Shown: one piece after another, positions 8,901-21,572 of the stretch
How the letters are laid out: each line of letters starts with the position of its first letter
Numbering within the stretch: the stretch's first letter is position 1
NCBI RefSeq assembly: GCF_003387475.1
Contig: NZ_QUNO01000011.1
Location: 124,001-188,000, forward strand
Length of the DNA stretch: 64,000 nucleotides
Source: Kutzneria buriramensis
Lineage (GTDB): Bacteria; Actinomycetota; Actinomycetes; Mycobacteriales; Pseudonocardiaceae
Direction of reading: 5' to 3'
The notes under the pieces: model-generated
Database searches by the model: none
The model's input: the letters and a program-made list of their open reading frames with translations, nothing else
What the model was told of the DNA's origin: nothing
Translations under genes and position numbers: made by a program

Positions 8901-11900
8901 CCGGACGCCCGCAGCGAGGTCGGCGTCAACCTCGGCGCCGACAAGGGGACGTACAAGAACGTCACGCTCGGCGCGGCCGGCCCGGTCGCCGGCTCGTCCG
9001 CCGCCACCTTCGACGGCACGTCGTCGGCGGTCACGCTGCCGGCCGGGACCCTGCGCAAGGACCGGAACCTGGCCGTGTCGCTGTGGTTCCGGACCGCGAA
9101 GTCCGGGCCGTTGGTCGCGTACCAGAACCAGCCGCTGGGCGGGGACAAGGCGCCGACCGCCGCCGTGCCGATGCTCTACGTGGGCACCGACGGCAAGCTG
9201 CGCGGGCAGCTCTGGACCGGCCACGTCGCGCCGATCACCACTGGCGGGACCGTCAACGACGGCAAGTGGCACCAGGTCGTGCTCACCGGCGCGATGACCA
9301 CCCAGCAGATGTACCTGGACGGCACGCTGGTCGGCTCGCTCGACGGCGCCATCAACGCCCTCGACATGGACAAGAACCAGCTGGGCGCGGACTTCATCGT
9401 CAACCCGGGCGACTGGCCGGGCACCTCCGGCGGGCAGTGGCAGTACTACGCCGGCGATCTGGCCGAGGTCGCGTTCTACGAGCACCCGCTCGGCCAGCCG
9501 GCGGTGGCGGCGCAGTTCGCGGCGGCCGGCGGCAGCGACGAGCTCGACAAGATCACCCTGCCCAGCGGCAAGATCGGCGCGGCGGCGACCTACGACGTCA
9601 CCAACGACCGGGTGCGCCAGTACACCGACGCGAACGGCGGCGTGTGGACGCTGGCCGTGCCGACCACCACCGGCTCCGCCGACAATCCGATCAAGGTCGC
9701 GTCGGTGCGCGACCCGGCCGGCCGCCCGCACGAGTACGACTACGACCCGCTGCGCGGCCGCATCGTGCGGTCCATCGCCCCGCTGGGCCAGGGCGTGCGG
9801 CCGGAGGACACGCCGGGCGCGACCACCACGACCACACCCACCCCGACCGACACCTGCACCACACCGACCGACGGCGGCCCGATCTTCTGCGGCGGCCCGG
9901 TCGGCGGCGACCCCACCTGGGTCGGCGGCCCGGTCGCGGGTGAGGGCGTGCGCACGTACTCGTACGACTCGAGCGGCTTCCAGAACACCATCACCGACGA
10001 GAACGGCGACCAGGTCACTCTCGCCTACGACAAGCGCGGCAACGTCGTCTCCAAGAAGACGTGCCGCACTGCGCAGACCGACTGCCAGACCGCGTACGTC
10101 GACTACTTCCTCAACGCCGACAGCGCGACCGATCCGCGCAACGACAAGCCGGTCGCGACCAGGGACGCGCGGTCGGCGAACGCGACCGACTCCACGTACC
10201 TGACGTCCGTGTCCTACACCGCGACCGGTCTGCTCGACACGCAGACCACCGCCGACGGCGGCAAGGTCAAGCACACGTACACCACCGGGCGCGAGGCCAT
10301 CGACCCGGCCACGGGCATGTCCGGCTCCGCGCCCGGCTTCTGCCCCTGTGTGCCGGCCGGTCTGGTGATGACCTCGACCGACGCCATGGGCGCGGTGACG
10401 ACGTACAACTACTTCCTCGACGGCACGCTCGCCCAGGCCACCAGCGCGTCGGGCCTGGTCACGAAGTACACCTACGACAGCCAGGGCCGGGTGCTGACCC
10501 AGACCCAGGTCTCGGACAGCCAGCCCGCCGGTGCCACCACGCAGTTCACCTACGACGTGCTGTCCCGGATCCGTACGGTGACGCAGCCGGCCACCACCGA
10601 CGCCGTCACCGGGGTCAAGCACACCGCGCGCAGCACGACCACTTACGACGCTGACGGCAATGTCGCCAAGACGGAGGTCACCGACCTCACCGGCGGCGAC
10701 AAGCCCCGCTCGGTCAGCTACGAGTACGACGCGCACAATTTGGTCAGCAAGCAGACCGACGCGTTGGGCAACGCGACCAGCTACGGACACGACGCGTTCG
10801 GCAATCGCGTGTGGACGGTCGATCCCGCCGGCACCAAGACGAAGTTCCTGTACACGGCGCGCAACCAACTGGCCGAGGTGGTGCTCGTCGGGTGGACGGG
10901 CGCGGCGCTGAGCGGCGTGACCGGCAGCGGTGGCGACGGCAACGGCGACACGTCGCCGAAGGACGACTTGCCGCTGCGCTCGTATGCCTACGACCTGGGA
11001 GGGCGCTTGGTGCGTGACACCGATGCCATGGGGCGCACCACCAAATACACCTACTACAACGATGATCTGGTGCACCAGGTGATCCAGGTGGGCTTCCACT
11101 CGAACGACACCACCCGCGACATCGTGCTGCACGACTACAGCTACGACGCCGCTGGCAAGGTGGTCAAGGATGTCGCCGGCGGCGGCAAGGCCACCACGGC
11201 GACCACGTACGACGCCGTTGGGCGCATCGCCACCACCACCGTCGACCCCACCGTCCTGATGCGCAAGACGAGCTACACGTACAACCTCAACGGCGCGGTG
11301 ACCAGCGTGGTGCGCACCGGCAACCGATCGAACGCCGGTCCGTTCAGCCCCGACACCGCCGAGGTCGTCGACTACGGCTACGACTCCGCCGGGCGGCAGA
11401 CGAGCCAGGTGGTGCACAACAGCTCCGCGAACCTGACCACGTCGTACGCGTACGACCAGCGCGGCCTGATGACCGCCACGACCGACCCGCGGGGCAACGT
11501 CGCCAACGCCGACCGCACCGCGTTCACCACGTCGTACCGCTACGACGAACGAGGTCGGCAGATCGGCCAGACGCTGCCGCCTGTCGCCGTGGAATCCAAC
11601 GGCGGCCAGCCGAGCACGCAGCGGCCGGCCACGACCGTCGGACTCGACACTTTCGGCGACCAGGTTGCGGCCAAGGACCCGGTCGGCAATATCAGTCGCG
11701 CCGAGTACGACCAGGACGGCCGGCAGGTCAGCCAGATCGCGCCGAGCTACACCGCGCCCGGCACGACCACCGCGATCACCCCGACGACGACGCTGGCGTA
11801 CGACTCGCTCGGCCACGTCGTCACGGAGACCGATCCGCGCGGCAACGCCACCAAGCACGCCTACGACCAGTTGGGCCGGCTCGTGCGGACCGAAGAGCCG

Positions 11901-14900
11901 GGTTCGCGGGCGTCGGTGTTCCAGTACGACTACGACGGCGAGCTGCTGCAGAGCACCGTGCCCGGCGGCGCGACCACCACCGCCACGTACGACGACCTCG
12001 GTCGGATGGTCACCTCCGCGGAGTTGGAGCGGGTCCCGCAGCCCGCCGCCTACACCACCTCCTACGGCTACGACGACATCGGCCACCCGATCTCCGTGAC
12101 CACCCCGGCCGGCGAGAAGTCCACGGCCACGTTTGACGGGGCCGGCGAGCAGACCAGCACCACCGACGCCGCCGGCGTTACCACCCAGTACGGCTACGAC
12201 CTCGCTGGTCGCACCGTGCTCGTGTCGGATGCCTTGAGCCGCAACCACTGGACGAACTACGACCAGGCGGGCCGCGCCGTGTCCACTTCGGACTGGAAGG
12301 GTGGTAGCACCCACCTGCGCGACACGTCGGCGGCCTACGACCCGGCCGGCAACCTGCTGTCGGTCACGGACGCCCTCAACCACACGACCGCGTTCGCGTA
12401 CAACGCGGCGAACCAGGTCGTGCAGCAGACCGAGCCGGTGTCCGACACGAAGTCCGTCACGACCTCGTACGGCTACGACGCGGCGGGCCGGCAGTCGCGC
12501 CTCACCGACGGCCGTGGCAACGCGACCGTCACCACGTACAACAGCCTCGGGCTGAAGGAGTCCGTCACCGAGCCGGCGACCGCCACGCAGCCGGCCGCGA
12601 CCTGGACGGCCAGCTACGACGCCGCCGGCAACGTCGTCGGCGTCACCGCCCCCGGCGGCGTCGCCACCGCCAGCACGTTCGACGAGCTCAACCGGATGGT
12701 GAAGCAGACCGGCAGCGGCGCCGAGGCCGCGACCGCGGACCGGGTGCTCGGCTACGACGACGCCGGCCGGCTGACGTCGGTGTCCGCGCCAGGTGGCACG
12801 GAGACCGTCGGCTACGACGACCGGGGCGACGTCCTGTCGACCACCGGCAGCGGCGCGGACTCCACGTTCTCCTACGACGCCGACGGCCGGACGGCCACCA
12901 GGTCCGACGCCGCCGGAAAGGCCGTCTACCACTACGTGAACGGTCGGATCGCCTCCGTCCAGGACGGCATCACCGGCGTCGTGCAAACCGCGCACTACGA
13001 CGCGGCCGGCGCCGTTGACAGCGTCGCCTACTCGTCCGGGCAGTCACGTGGTTACAGCTACGACGACCTGGGCCGGATCACCTCAGACACCACAAAGACC
13101 GCTGGCGGCTCGGTCCTCGCGTCCGTCAGCTACGGCTATGACGCCGCCGACAACCTCACCGAGAAGGACACCGCCGGCACCGCCGGCGCCGGCACGAACA
13201 GCTACGGCTACGACTACGCCGGTCGGATGGTCTCGTGGACCGCCGGCGGGAAGACGACCTCCTACGGCTGGGACGACGCTGGCAACCGGGTGCAGGCCGG
13301 CAGCAAGACCGCCAGCTACGACCAGCGCAACCGGCTGCTGTCCGACGGCGACTACACCTACACGTACACGCCTCGCGGCACGCTGGCGTCGCGGACCAGT
13401 TCCGGCCTGACCGAGAAGATGTCGTTCGACGCCTTCGACCGCATGGTCGGCGACGGGTCGTCGAGCTACACCTACGACGGTCTCGACCGGCTCGCCGTCC
13501 GCAATGGACAGACGTTCAGCTACTCCGGGCTGGGCGACCAGATCGCCGGCGACGGCACCAGCACCTACAGCCGCGCCCCAAGCGGCGAGCTGCTCGCTAC
13601 CGGCAACGGGAACGACAAGCAGCTCACCATCTCCGACAAGCACGACGACGTGGTCGCCGGGTTCGCGCCCGGCGACGGCAACACCGGGCTGTCGCACTCC
13701 GCCGCGTACGACCCGTTCGGCCAGGTGACAGCCACCTCCGGCACGCAGCAGTCGATCGGCTTCCAGGGCGCCTACACCGATCCCGACACCGCCCAGGTGC
13801 ACATGGGCGCGCGGTGGTACAACCCATCCGCCGGCGGCTTCGACTCCCGCGACAGCATCCAGATCGCCAGCGACCCGAACCGCTACAGCTACGGCCTCGG
13901 CGCTCCGACGAACTACACCGACCCCTCCGGCCACTGCCCGTGGTGTCTGATCGCGGTCGCCGTCATCGGCATCTCCTGGCTCTCCACCGCGATCTTCGCG
14001 CCGGCGCCTCCGCCGGACCCGACGGTCAGGCGCGGCAAGAAGAACATCACGTTCATCCGTCCGTGCAGCGGCAACTGCGGCGGTGGAGGCGGCAACAACC
14101 CGCCCACCCCCGGCGGTTCGCCCGGCAGTTGGGGCGGCGGCACCGGCGCCGGCAGCTGTTCCGGCTACGCGTGCGACTTCGGGCCCGCCCCCGCACCGCC
14201 CGACCCGGCGATCGCCGCGCGGCAGGCGCAGCAGCAGGCCGCCCAGAACAATCCGATTCCTGTGCCCAAGGCGTTGCAGGAGCCGCATTACACGCAGCAG
14301 GCACCGCCCGTGTCGGCGACCCCGTCGCTGCCGGCCAACCAGGTCGCGCAATCCACGAACGTCATCGCCGACAACGCCACGCAGGCGCAGCAGTTGCAAC
14401 AGGCCGTCACCGGAAACCAGCCTGTGATCCAGACGGTCAAGGACGCCGGACCGTCCGACGTCGCCCCGACCGACTGCTCCACCTGCATCGGCGGCCGGGC
14501 GCCGCTCGGCGATCGGCTCGAGGCCGCCGGCCACGGCATTCTCGACACGTCAAGCCTCATTCCGGGTCTGGGCTCGATCGCCGGCGGCCTCAACGCGCTC
14601 TGGTACGGCCTCGAGGGCGACTGGGCGAATGCCGTGCCGGCCGGGGTCAGCGCCATCCCGTTCGCCAGCGACGTCAAGTTCCTCAGTTCACTGGCGGGCG
14701 ACGCCGACCGGATCGCGCCCCGACTCGGCGACGATGCCGGTCCGGGTGGGGCCTGTCTGACCGGCGCGAACAGCTTCGCCGGCGACACCTCGGTCGAGAT
14801 GGCCGACGGCTCGACCAAGCCCATCGATTCCGTCGAGGTCGGAGACCGGGTTCGCGCCACCGATCCCACCACCGGCAAGACCGCCGACGAGCCCGTCACC

Positions 14901-15575
14901 GACGTCATCGTCGGCCAGGGCCTCAAGCACCTCGTCGACGTCGACGTCACCGACGACGGCAAGTCCGGTTCCGTCACCGCCACCGACAACCACCCGTTCT
15001 GGGTGGTGGACCTCGGGCGGTGGGCGAACGCCGGTCAACTCAAGGCCGGCGAGCACCTGCTCACCGACGACGGCCGCACCGTCGTCGTCAACGGTCTGCG
15101 CACCCACGACGAGACGACGCGGGTCTACAACCTCACCGTCGACACCCTGCACACGTTCTACGTCCTCGTCGGCGCCGACCCGGTGCTGGTGCACAACTCG
15201 ACGTGCATCAAGCTCTATCAGGATCTGTCCGCGGCGGAGGCCGCGAACTCCGCTGTGGACAGCCTGCGTTCGACCGGGCGGCTTCCCGCGGAGTACATCA
15301 CCAAGGATGAGGCCGAGAAGCTCGGCTGGCAGCCGGGCAAGGCGCTGAACAACTACGCTCCTGGACGCCAGATCGGCGGCGACACGTACCGAAACGACGA
15401 CCATCTCCTGCCCGAAGCGCCCGGCCGCACCTGGTACGAAGCCGATGTCGGCATCAGTCCGATGATGAAGCGGTCCAAGCAGCCCGGATGGCGGCTGCTG
15501 TACTCCGACGACGGATTGGCCTACGTGACCTCCGACCACTACGAGACGTTCTACCAGCTGCCGAATTGGAAGTGA
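5913..15575 (+). CDS. RHS/YD-repeat polymorphic toxin with Hint domain and C-terminal barnase-type RNase
   Basis: 3,220 aa. GTG 5913 follows GGGGGGAG at good spacing and gives an N-terminal membrane/signal segment (RTVVNLLVVVLVVAVFGPTAAQV). Domains in order: DNRLRE-like (~350-530), RHS N-terminal DUF6531 (~765-850, VGNFYRSALDAALAFTGPQI), LamG-like (~975-1210), a long array of YD repeats (~1345-2590), RHS core (~2600-2675, GARWYNPSAGGFDSRDSI...NYTDPSGH), a hydrophobic stretch (~2680-2700), a Hint domain from Cys2948 to DPVLVHN, and a toxin (~3125-3220). The toxin is barnase-like: LPAEYITKDEAEKLGW, PGRQIGGDTYRN, GRTWYEAD, then RLLYSDDGLAYVTSDHYETF. Probable catalytic residues are Glu3176, Arg3194 and His3209; the Arg-His spacing of 15 equals that of barnase Arg87-His102. 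The barstar gene lies four bases downstream. Confidence 0.93.
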   Translation: MAAGDDARPYGRRTRTVVNLLVVVLVVAVFGPTAAQVTPPLFGDLPALADALSLAPKQRPGSADDPATRQPGEHDHIVATGAGNQQAARGLRADYPSIKFPAAAPKPNTASATNGQSAVRGFDPATSKEVPTESGRNQTTYRNTDGTETTAFSKDPVNYRKPDGSWQAIDTTLVSDNDGWRNASDEVSSRFAGHAGGSGMVSFGLDGDHVFAYGLDGAQPVSGQTQGSAVTYPRVLADTDLRLDVKPGGVKESLVLASRNAPHSFLFPLQLRGLTAKLVDGRVALVDAAGKERASIPAGSMSDASRNPHTGDPASSTGVSYHLAPGGLRVDLDQNWLNDPARQYPVVVDPSVDSPNASAAMYTQNGVQNDGGTELKTGFDGDDNLHTATYLKFDGIESRLRNEKIFGAQLYLVNDWSWSCQPKPVSVHAVNSEWSGNPSVGPELAESSFAHGYIASGQSRSDCPVAGEGIDLGPAGRDVVQAWVNGTMTNHGLAVRASDTDSYGWKKFTGASTANPPKLFVTHTPYNADYNITQPVPTPPVTRTTSGQIKITVTNRGLETWTPTTYKLGYRVYTSAGRPVASKEAATLPGNVARGQSVSLDATIQALDPGDYYLDFSMLKVGGPFFTDEQIPPARLVMRVYNIPPVVRAQYPPNGYSAPTLTPQLWADAVKIDAPPNTSLQYRFEVCAQDSAGNPTGCFDSGHIPSDTWTVPAGKLSWSKAYVWRAFAFDGTDESQTLPYSALLTAVPQPEITSHLGNAPYSTDSNDFDPQVGNFYRSALDAALAFTGPQISVARTYNSLDPRRANAFGAGWATQYDMSVVPDNDNSGNVVVTYPDGQQVRFGLNPDGTYAPPDGRYASLTHPSDTVWDLVDKSATKYEFVADKLSSIADSQGRTIVLTYTGGKLAAVRRPSPQPGQTGLGLAFTWAGAHVTAVTVEQASGTAPTWSYSYDGDKLTKVCDPLSDCTTYNYEAGSHYRSAVLDGKPDSYWRLGDSSGPDARSEVGVNLGADKGTYKNVTLGAAGPVAGSSAATFDGTSSAVTLPAGTLRKDRNLAVSLWFRTAKSGPLVAYQNQPLGGDKAPTAAVPMLYVGTDGKLRGQLWTGHVAPITTGGTVNDGKWHQVVLTGAMTTQQMYLDGTLVGSLDGAINALDMDKNQLGADFIVNPGDWPGTSGGQWQYYAGDLAEVAFYEHPLGQPAVAAQFAAAGGSDELDKITLPSGKIGAAATYDVTNDRVRQYTDANGGVWTLAVPTTTGSADNPIKVASVRDPAGRPHEYDYDPLRGRIVRSIAPLGQGVRPEDTPGATTTTTPTPTDTCTTPTDGGPIFCGGPVGGDPTWVGGPVAGEGVRTYSYDSSGFQNTITDENGDQVTLAYDKRGNVVSKKTCRTAQTDCQTAYVDYFLNADSATDPRNDKPVATRDARSANATDSTYLTSVSYTATGLLDTQTTADGGKVKHTYTTGREAIDPATGMSGSAPGFCPCVPAGLVMTSTDAMGAVTTYNYFLDGTLAQATSASGLVTKYTYDSQGRVLTQTQVSDSQPAGATTQFTYDVLSRIRTVTQPATTDAVTGVKHTARSTTTYDADGNVAKTEVTDLTGGDKPRSVSYEYDAHNLVSKQTDALGNATSYGHDAFGNRVWTVDPAGTKTKFLYTARNQLAEVVLVGWTGAALSGVTGSGGDGNGDTSPKDDLPLRSYAYDLGGRLVRDTDAMGRTTKYTYYNDDLVHQVIQVGFHSNDTTRDIVLHDYSYDAAGKVVKDVAGGGKATTATTYDAVGRIATTTVDPTVLMRKTSYTYNLNGAVTSVVRTGNRSNAGPFSPDTAEVVDYGYDSAGRQTSQVVHNSSANLTTSYAYDQRGLMTATTDPRGNVANADRTAFTTSYRYDERGRQIGQTLPPVAVESNGGQPSTQRPATTVGLDTFGDQVAAKDPVGNISRAEYDQDGRQVSQIAPSYTAPGTTTAITPTTTLAYDSLGHVVTETDPRGNATKHAYDQLGRLVRTEEPGSRASVFQYDYDGELLQSTVPGGATTTATYDDLGRMVTSAELERVPQPAAYTTSYGYDDIGHPISVTTPAGEKSTATFDGAGEQTSTTDAAGVTTQYGYDLAGRTVLVSDALSRNHWTNYDQAGRAVSTSDWKGGSTHLRDTSAAYDPAGNLLSVTDALNHTTAFAYNAANQVVQQTEPVSDTKSVTTSYGYDAAGRQSRLTDGRGNATVTTYNSLGLKESVTEPATATQPAATWTASYDAAGNVVGVTAPGGVATASTFDELNRMVKQTGSGAEAATADRVLGYDDAGRLTSVSAPGGTETVGYDDRGDVLSTTGSGADSTFSYDADGRTATRSDAAGKAVYHYVNGRIASVQDGITGVVQTAHYDAAGAVDSVAYSSGQSRGYSYDDLGRITSDTTKTAGGSVLASVSYGYDAADNLTEKDTAGTAGAGTNSYGYDYAGRMVSWTAGGKTTSYGWDDAGNRVQAGSKTASYDQRNRLLSDGDYTYTYTPRGTLASRTSSGLTEKMSFDAFDRMVGDGSSSYTYDGLDRLAVRNGQTFSYSGLGDQIAGDGTSTYSRAPSGELLATGNGNDKQLTISDKHDDVVAGFAPGDGNTGLSHSAAYDPFGQVTATSGTQQSIGFQGAYTDPDTAQVHMGARWYNPSAGGFDSRDSIQIASDPNRYSYGLGAPTNYTDPSGHCPWCLIAVAVIGISWLSTAIFAPAPPPDPTVRRGKKNITFIRPCSGNCGGGGGNNPPTPGGSPGSWGGGTGAGSCSGYACDFGPAPAPPDPAIAARQAQQQAAQNNPIPVPKALQEPHYTQQAPPVSATPSLPANQVAQSTNVIADNATQAQQLQQAVTGNQPVIQTVKDAGPSDVAPTDCSTCIGGRAPLGDRLEAAGHGILDTSSLIPGLGSIAGGLNALWYGLEGDWANAVPAGVSAIPFASDVKFLSSLAGDADRIAPRLGDDAGPGGACLTGANSFAGDTSVEMADGSTKPIDSVEVGDRVRATDPTTGKTADEPVTDVIVGQGLKHLVDVDVTDDGKSGSVTATDNHPFWVVDLGRWANAGQLKAGEHLLTDDGRTVVVNGLRTHDETTRVYNLTVDTLHTFYVLVGADPVLVHNSTCIKLYQDLSAAEAANSAVDSLRSTGRLPAEYITKDEAEKLGWQPGKALNNYAPGRQIGGDTYRNDDHLLPEAPGRTWYEADVGISPMMKRSKQPGWRLLYSDDGLAYVTSDHYETFYQLPNWK

Positions 15576-15579
15576 GCGC

Positions 15580-15870
15580 ATGCGAGTGGTCATCGAGGGC
15601 GCACAGATTCGCGACGTCGCGGGGCTGCACCGGGTCCTCGCCCAGGAGCTGGACTTCGGTCCGTACTACGGCGCGAACCTGTCGGCCTTGTGGGATCGCC
15701 TGTCCACCGACGTGGAGCGGCCGGTGGACATCGTGTGGCAGGACGCGGACGTCAGCCGCGACCGCTTCGGGCCAGAGGCATTCGACGCGATAGTGGCGGT
15801 GATCCGCCGGGCCGAGGAGTGGGACGTGGCGCGTGGTCACGTGGACCGGCTCACCCTCGTGGTCGAGTAG
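15580..15870 (+). CDS. barstar-family immunity protein
   Basis: 96 aa. MRVVIEGAQIRDVAGLHRVLAQELDFGPYYGANLSALWDRL aligns by eye with barstar ([24 protein letters not shown]...YYGENLDALWDCL). The Tyr-Tyr-Gly turn, the Asn and the LWD aspartate (barstar Asp39, which inserts into the barnase active site) are kept; the position of barstar Asp35 is Ser here. The start is four bases after the RHS stop, so toxin and immunity are co-expressed. It should neutralise the RNase domain at the C-terminus of the RHS protein. A 15-bp hairpin follows. Confidence 0.93.
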   Translation: MRVVIEGAQIRDVAGLHRVLAQELDFGPYYGANLSALWDRLSTDVERPVDIVWQDADVSRDRFGPEAFDAIVAVIRRAEEWDVARGHVDRLTLVVE

Positions 15871-15885
15871 CCGCTAATGATCTCC

Positions 15886-15922
15886 GTGGCCGCCGTGGTT
15901 GATCACCAACCGCGGCGGCCAC
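15886..15922 (+). terminator. hairpin terminator after the barstar gene
   Basis: GTGGCCGCCGTGGTT and AACCGCGGCGGCCAC form a 15-bp stem (one G-U pair) around a 7-base loop. It sits 16 bases after the immunity gene's stop and before the mfd promoter region, so it probably isolates the accessory block from the mfd core transcript. Confidence 0.8.
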
Positions 15923-16010
15923 CTGGCATTTCGGACCACAGCCGGTTCTTGTCGGTGCGGCGGCCTAGGCTTGGTGGCGTGTCGAAGTGCACCCGAGGGG
16001 GACTGTCGAA

Positions 16011-19586
<3,576 letters not shown>

Positions 19587-19616
19587 GATCATCTTCACTG
19601 TGAGAGAGTGCGCACT

Positions 19617-20606
19617 GTGACGATCGCCATTCGCCGTCCCATCACCGTGCTAGCCGCCTGCGCCGCTGTCGGTGCCCTGGTCACCGGCTGTGGCGCCGGA
19701 CCGGGCGGCACGGCGGCCCAGATCAGTTCCGCCGCGCTGGTCGGCGGTCACCCGGTCAGCCTTCAGACGGTGCAGCAGAACATCACCGACGTGTTGGCCG
19801 ACAGCGCGGACGCGCGCAAGCTCCAGCAGCAGAAGCCGAGCGCGTTCCCGCCGGTCGCCCGCACCATCGCGCAGTACGCGGTGTGGGACGAGGTGACCAA
19901 CCAGCTGGCGGCGAAGATGGGCGTCACGGTCGGCCAGGACAAGGTCGACCAGCTGTACAACCAGGTCACCGCGTCCGGCCAGTTCCCGACGCTGGGCCAG
20001 CCCTCGAACATCCCGGTCAAGGGCGACCTGCTCAAGACGTTCGCCAAGGACAACCTGCTGTGGGGCCAGCTGGGCACCAAGCAGCTCGGCAGCACCGTCT
20101 ACACCCTCAGCTACGGGGCCGCGCCTGATCGAAACGGCGCGCAGCAACTGGTCGACAAGATCGTCGCGCACCCCGAGCAGCACGGGGCCATCCTCGACGC
20201 GGCGATGGTCGCCAACGGTGGCTCGACCCCGAGCGACAAGGGCAAGACGATCGACCAGACGTTCCCGGCCGCGGCCGTGCCGCAGGCCCTCCAGCCGCTG
20301 TGGGGCGCGGACGCCGGGACGGTCGTCGCCTTCCCGGTGCAGGACCAGTCCGGCAGCGGCGCGCCGAGCGTGTGGGCCGTGGTCTACGTGCAGAAGATCC
20401 AGGACAACGTGCGCTCCAGCGCCGGCGGCCAGGATCTCAGCCAGCTCGCGGGGCAGTTCGGCTTCGACATGATGGTGCGTTACGCCCAGCAGGTCGGCGT
20501 CGACCTGAACCCGCGGTTCGGCGTGTGGGAGCCGTTGATCGGCGGGGTGTCGGCCAGCGAGGGCGAGACCGCCACTCTCACCGCGAAGGTAACCTCGGCT
20601 CCGTGA
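19617..20606 (+). CDS. SurA N-terminal-like lipoprotein (putative secreted foldase/chaperone)
   Basis: 329 aa. The N-terminus is a lipoprotein signal: RRPITVLAACAAVGALVTG followed by Cys25 (lipobox LVTG-C). The mature part starts with ISSAALVGGHPVSLQTVQQNI, the SurA/PpiC N-terminal chaperone pattern, and continues as helical segments. No clear PPIase domain can be seen, so a chaperone-like rather than isomerase role is inferred. GTG 19617 is preferred over GTG 19608 because GAGAGAG at 19602-19608 then sits at a usable distance. Its TGA overlaps the GTG of mazG by four bases (GTGA), so the two are coupled. Confidence 0.85.
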   Translation: MTIAIRRPITVLAACAAVGALVTGCGAGPGGTAAQISSAALVGGHPVSLQTVQQNITDVLADSADARKLQQQKPSAFPPVARTIAQYAVWDEVTNQLAAKMGVTVGQDKVDQLYNQVTASGQFPTLGQPSNIPVKGDLLKTFAKDNLLWGQLGTKQLGSTVYTLSYGAAPDRNGAQQLVDKIVAHPEQHGAILDAAMVANGGSTPSDKGKTIDQTFPAAAVPQALQPLWGADAGTVVAFPVQDQSGSGAPSVWAVVYVQKIQDNVRSSAGGQDLSQLAGQFGFDMMVRYAQQVGVDLNPRFGVWEPLIGGVSASEGETATLTAKVTSAP

Positions 20607-21562
20607 CCGCTGTTGTCGTCCTGCTCAGCCCCCGTCTGCCCGGCGTGCTGCCGGCCGCCGCGTTGCCCGCGCTGCGTGCCGCGACGGAGGTGTACGCCGG
20701 CAAGGACGTGCCGGAGGAGTTGCGACGGTCCCTCGGTGCGCGGGAAGTAGCCGCCGAGGAACTGTCGGCCGGCGCGGACGTGGTGCTGATCGCGGCGGAC
20801 GACAGCGAGCCGGCGGCTGCCGCACTGCTGGCGGCGGGGGCGACGAAGATCGCCACGCCCGAGCCGGCCGGCGCGGGACTGCTGGACGCGGCGGCGGTGA
20901 TGGACCGGCTGCGCTCGCCGGGCGGCTGCCCGTGGGACGCCGAGCAGACCCACGACTCGCTGCGGCAGTATCTGGTCGAAGAGACCTACGAGCTGCTGGA
21001 GGCAATCGAGGACGGCGACCGGGCGGCGCTGCGCGAGGAGCTCGGCGACGTGCTGTTGCAGGTTCTGTTTCACGCCCGCGTGGCGGCCGAGCACGGCGAG
21101 GACCCGTTCGACATCGACAAGGTCGCCGGCGACCTGGTGGACAAGCTCGTCGGCCGGCACCCGCACGTGTTCGCCACCGAGGAGGAGGGCTTCGAACTCG
21201 ACCGGCACGACCGGCGGTGGGAGGAGCTCAAGCAGGCCGAGAAGAAGCGCGAGTCCAGTGTGGACGGTGTGGCGCTCGGCCAGCCCGCGGTGTCGCTGGC
21301 GGCCAAGCTCACCCAGCGGGTCGCCCGCGTCGGTCTGCCGGTGGACCTGCTGCCCGGCGGCGACGACACCGGCTCGACCCTGTTCGGCGTGACCGCCGTG
21401 GCCAAGCTGGCCGGCGAGGACCCGGAGAGCGAGCTGCGGTCCGTCGCCCGGCGGTTCGAGCGGGACGTGCGCGCCGCCGAGCTCTCGGCGAAGGCCGAAG
21501 GCCTGGACGCCACGCGGCTGACCGCCGAGGATTGGCGCCGGCACTGGCCGCAGGCCACGTAG
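20603..21562 (+). CDS. mazG: nucleoside triphosphate pyrophosphohydrolase MazG
   Basis: 319 aa. MazG hydrolyses NTPs and dNTPs to NMPs plus pyrophosphate, cleaning damaged nucleotides. The catalytic core starts at MDRLRSPGGCPWDAEQTHDSLRQYLVEETYELLEAI and continues LREELGDVLLQVLFHARVAAE, giving the EExxE...ExxD metal-binding signature. About 100 residues precede the core, as in mycobacterial MazG. The C-terminal part contains a second, less conserved segment (VSLAAKLTQRVARVGLP). The start GTG 20603 overlaps the previous stop. This is the same position as in M. tuberculosis (mfd-mazG-lpqU). Confidence 0.95.
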   Translation: MTAVVVLLSPRLPGVLPAAALPALRAATEVYAGKDVPEELRRSLGAREVAAEELSAGADVVLIAADDSEPAAAALLAAGATKIATPEPAGAGLLDAAAVMDRLRSPGGCPWDAEQTHDSLRQYLVEETYELLEAIEDGDRAALREELGDVLLQVLFHARVAAEHGEDPFDIDKVAGDLVDKLVGRHPHVFATEEEGFELDRHDRRWEELKQAEKKRESSVDGVALGQPAVSLAAKLTQRVARVGLPVDLLPGGDDTGSTLFGVTAVAKLAGEDPESELRSVARRFERDVRAAELSAKAEGLDATRLTAEDWRRHWPQAT

Positions 21563-21565
21563 CCT
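21560..21565 (+). promoter_or_regulatory. TAGCCT -10 box for a leaderless transcript
   Basis: TAGCCT fits the actinomycete TANNNT -10 pattern and ends seven bases before the ATG at 21573, with no ribosome site in between. The box overlaps the mazG stop codon. This suggests a leaderless transglycosylase mRNA in addition to any read-through from mazG. Confidence 0.5.
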
Positions 21566-21572
21566 GGGTCGC

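Noticed and set aside
6462-12995. Open reading frame of 2,177 codons on the minus strand
   Set aside because: It lies fully antisense to the RHS gene, is compositionally a Val/Gly/Arg-rich shadow of YD-repeat codons and shows no domain; long antisense frames are normal at this GC content.
9950-13900. Tandem repeats that could suggest a repeat array or mobile element
   Set aside because: They are coding YD repeats (about 20-residue period) of the RHS protein, not a DNA-level array.
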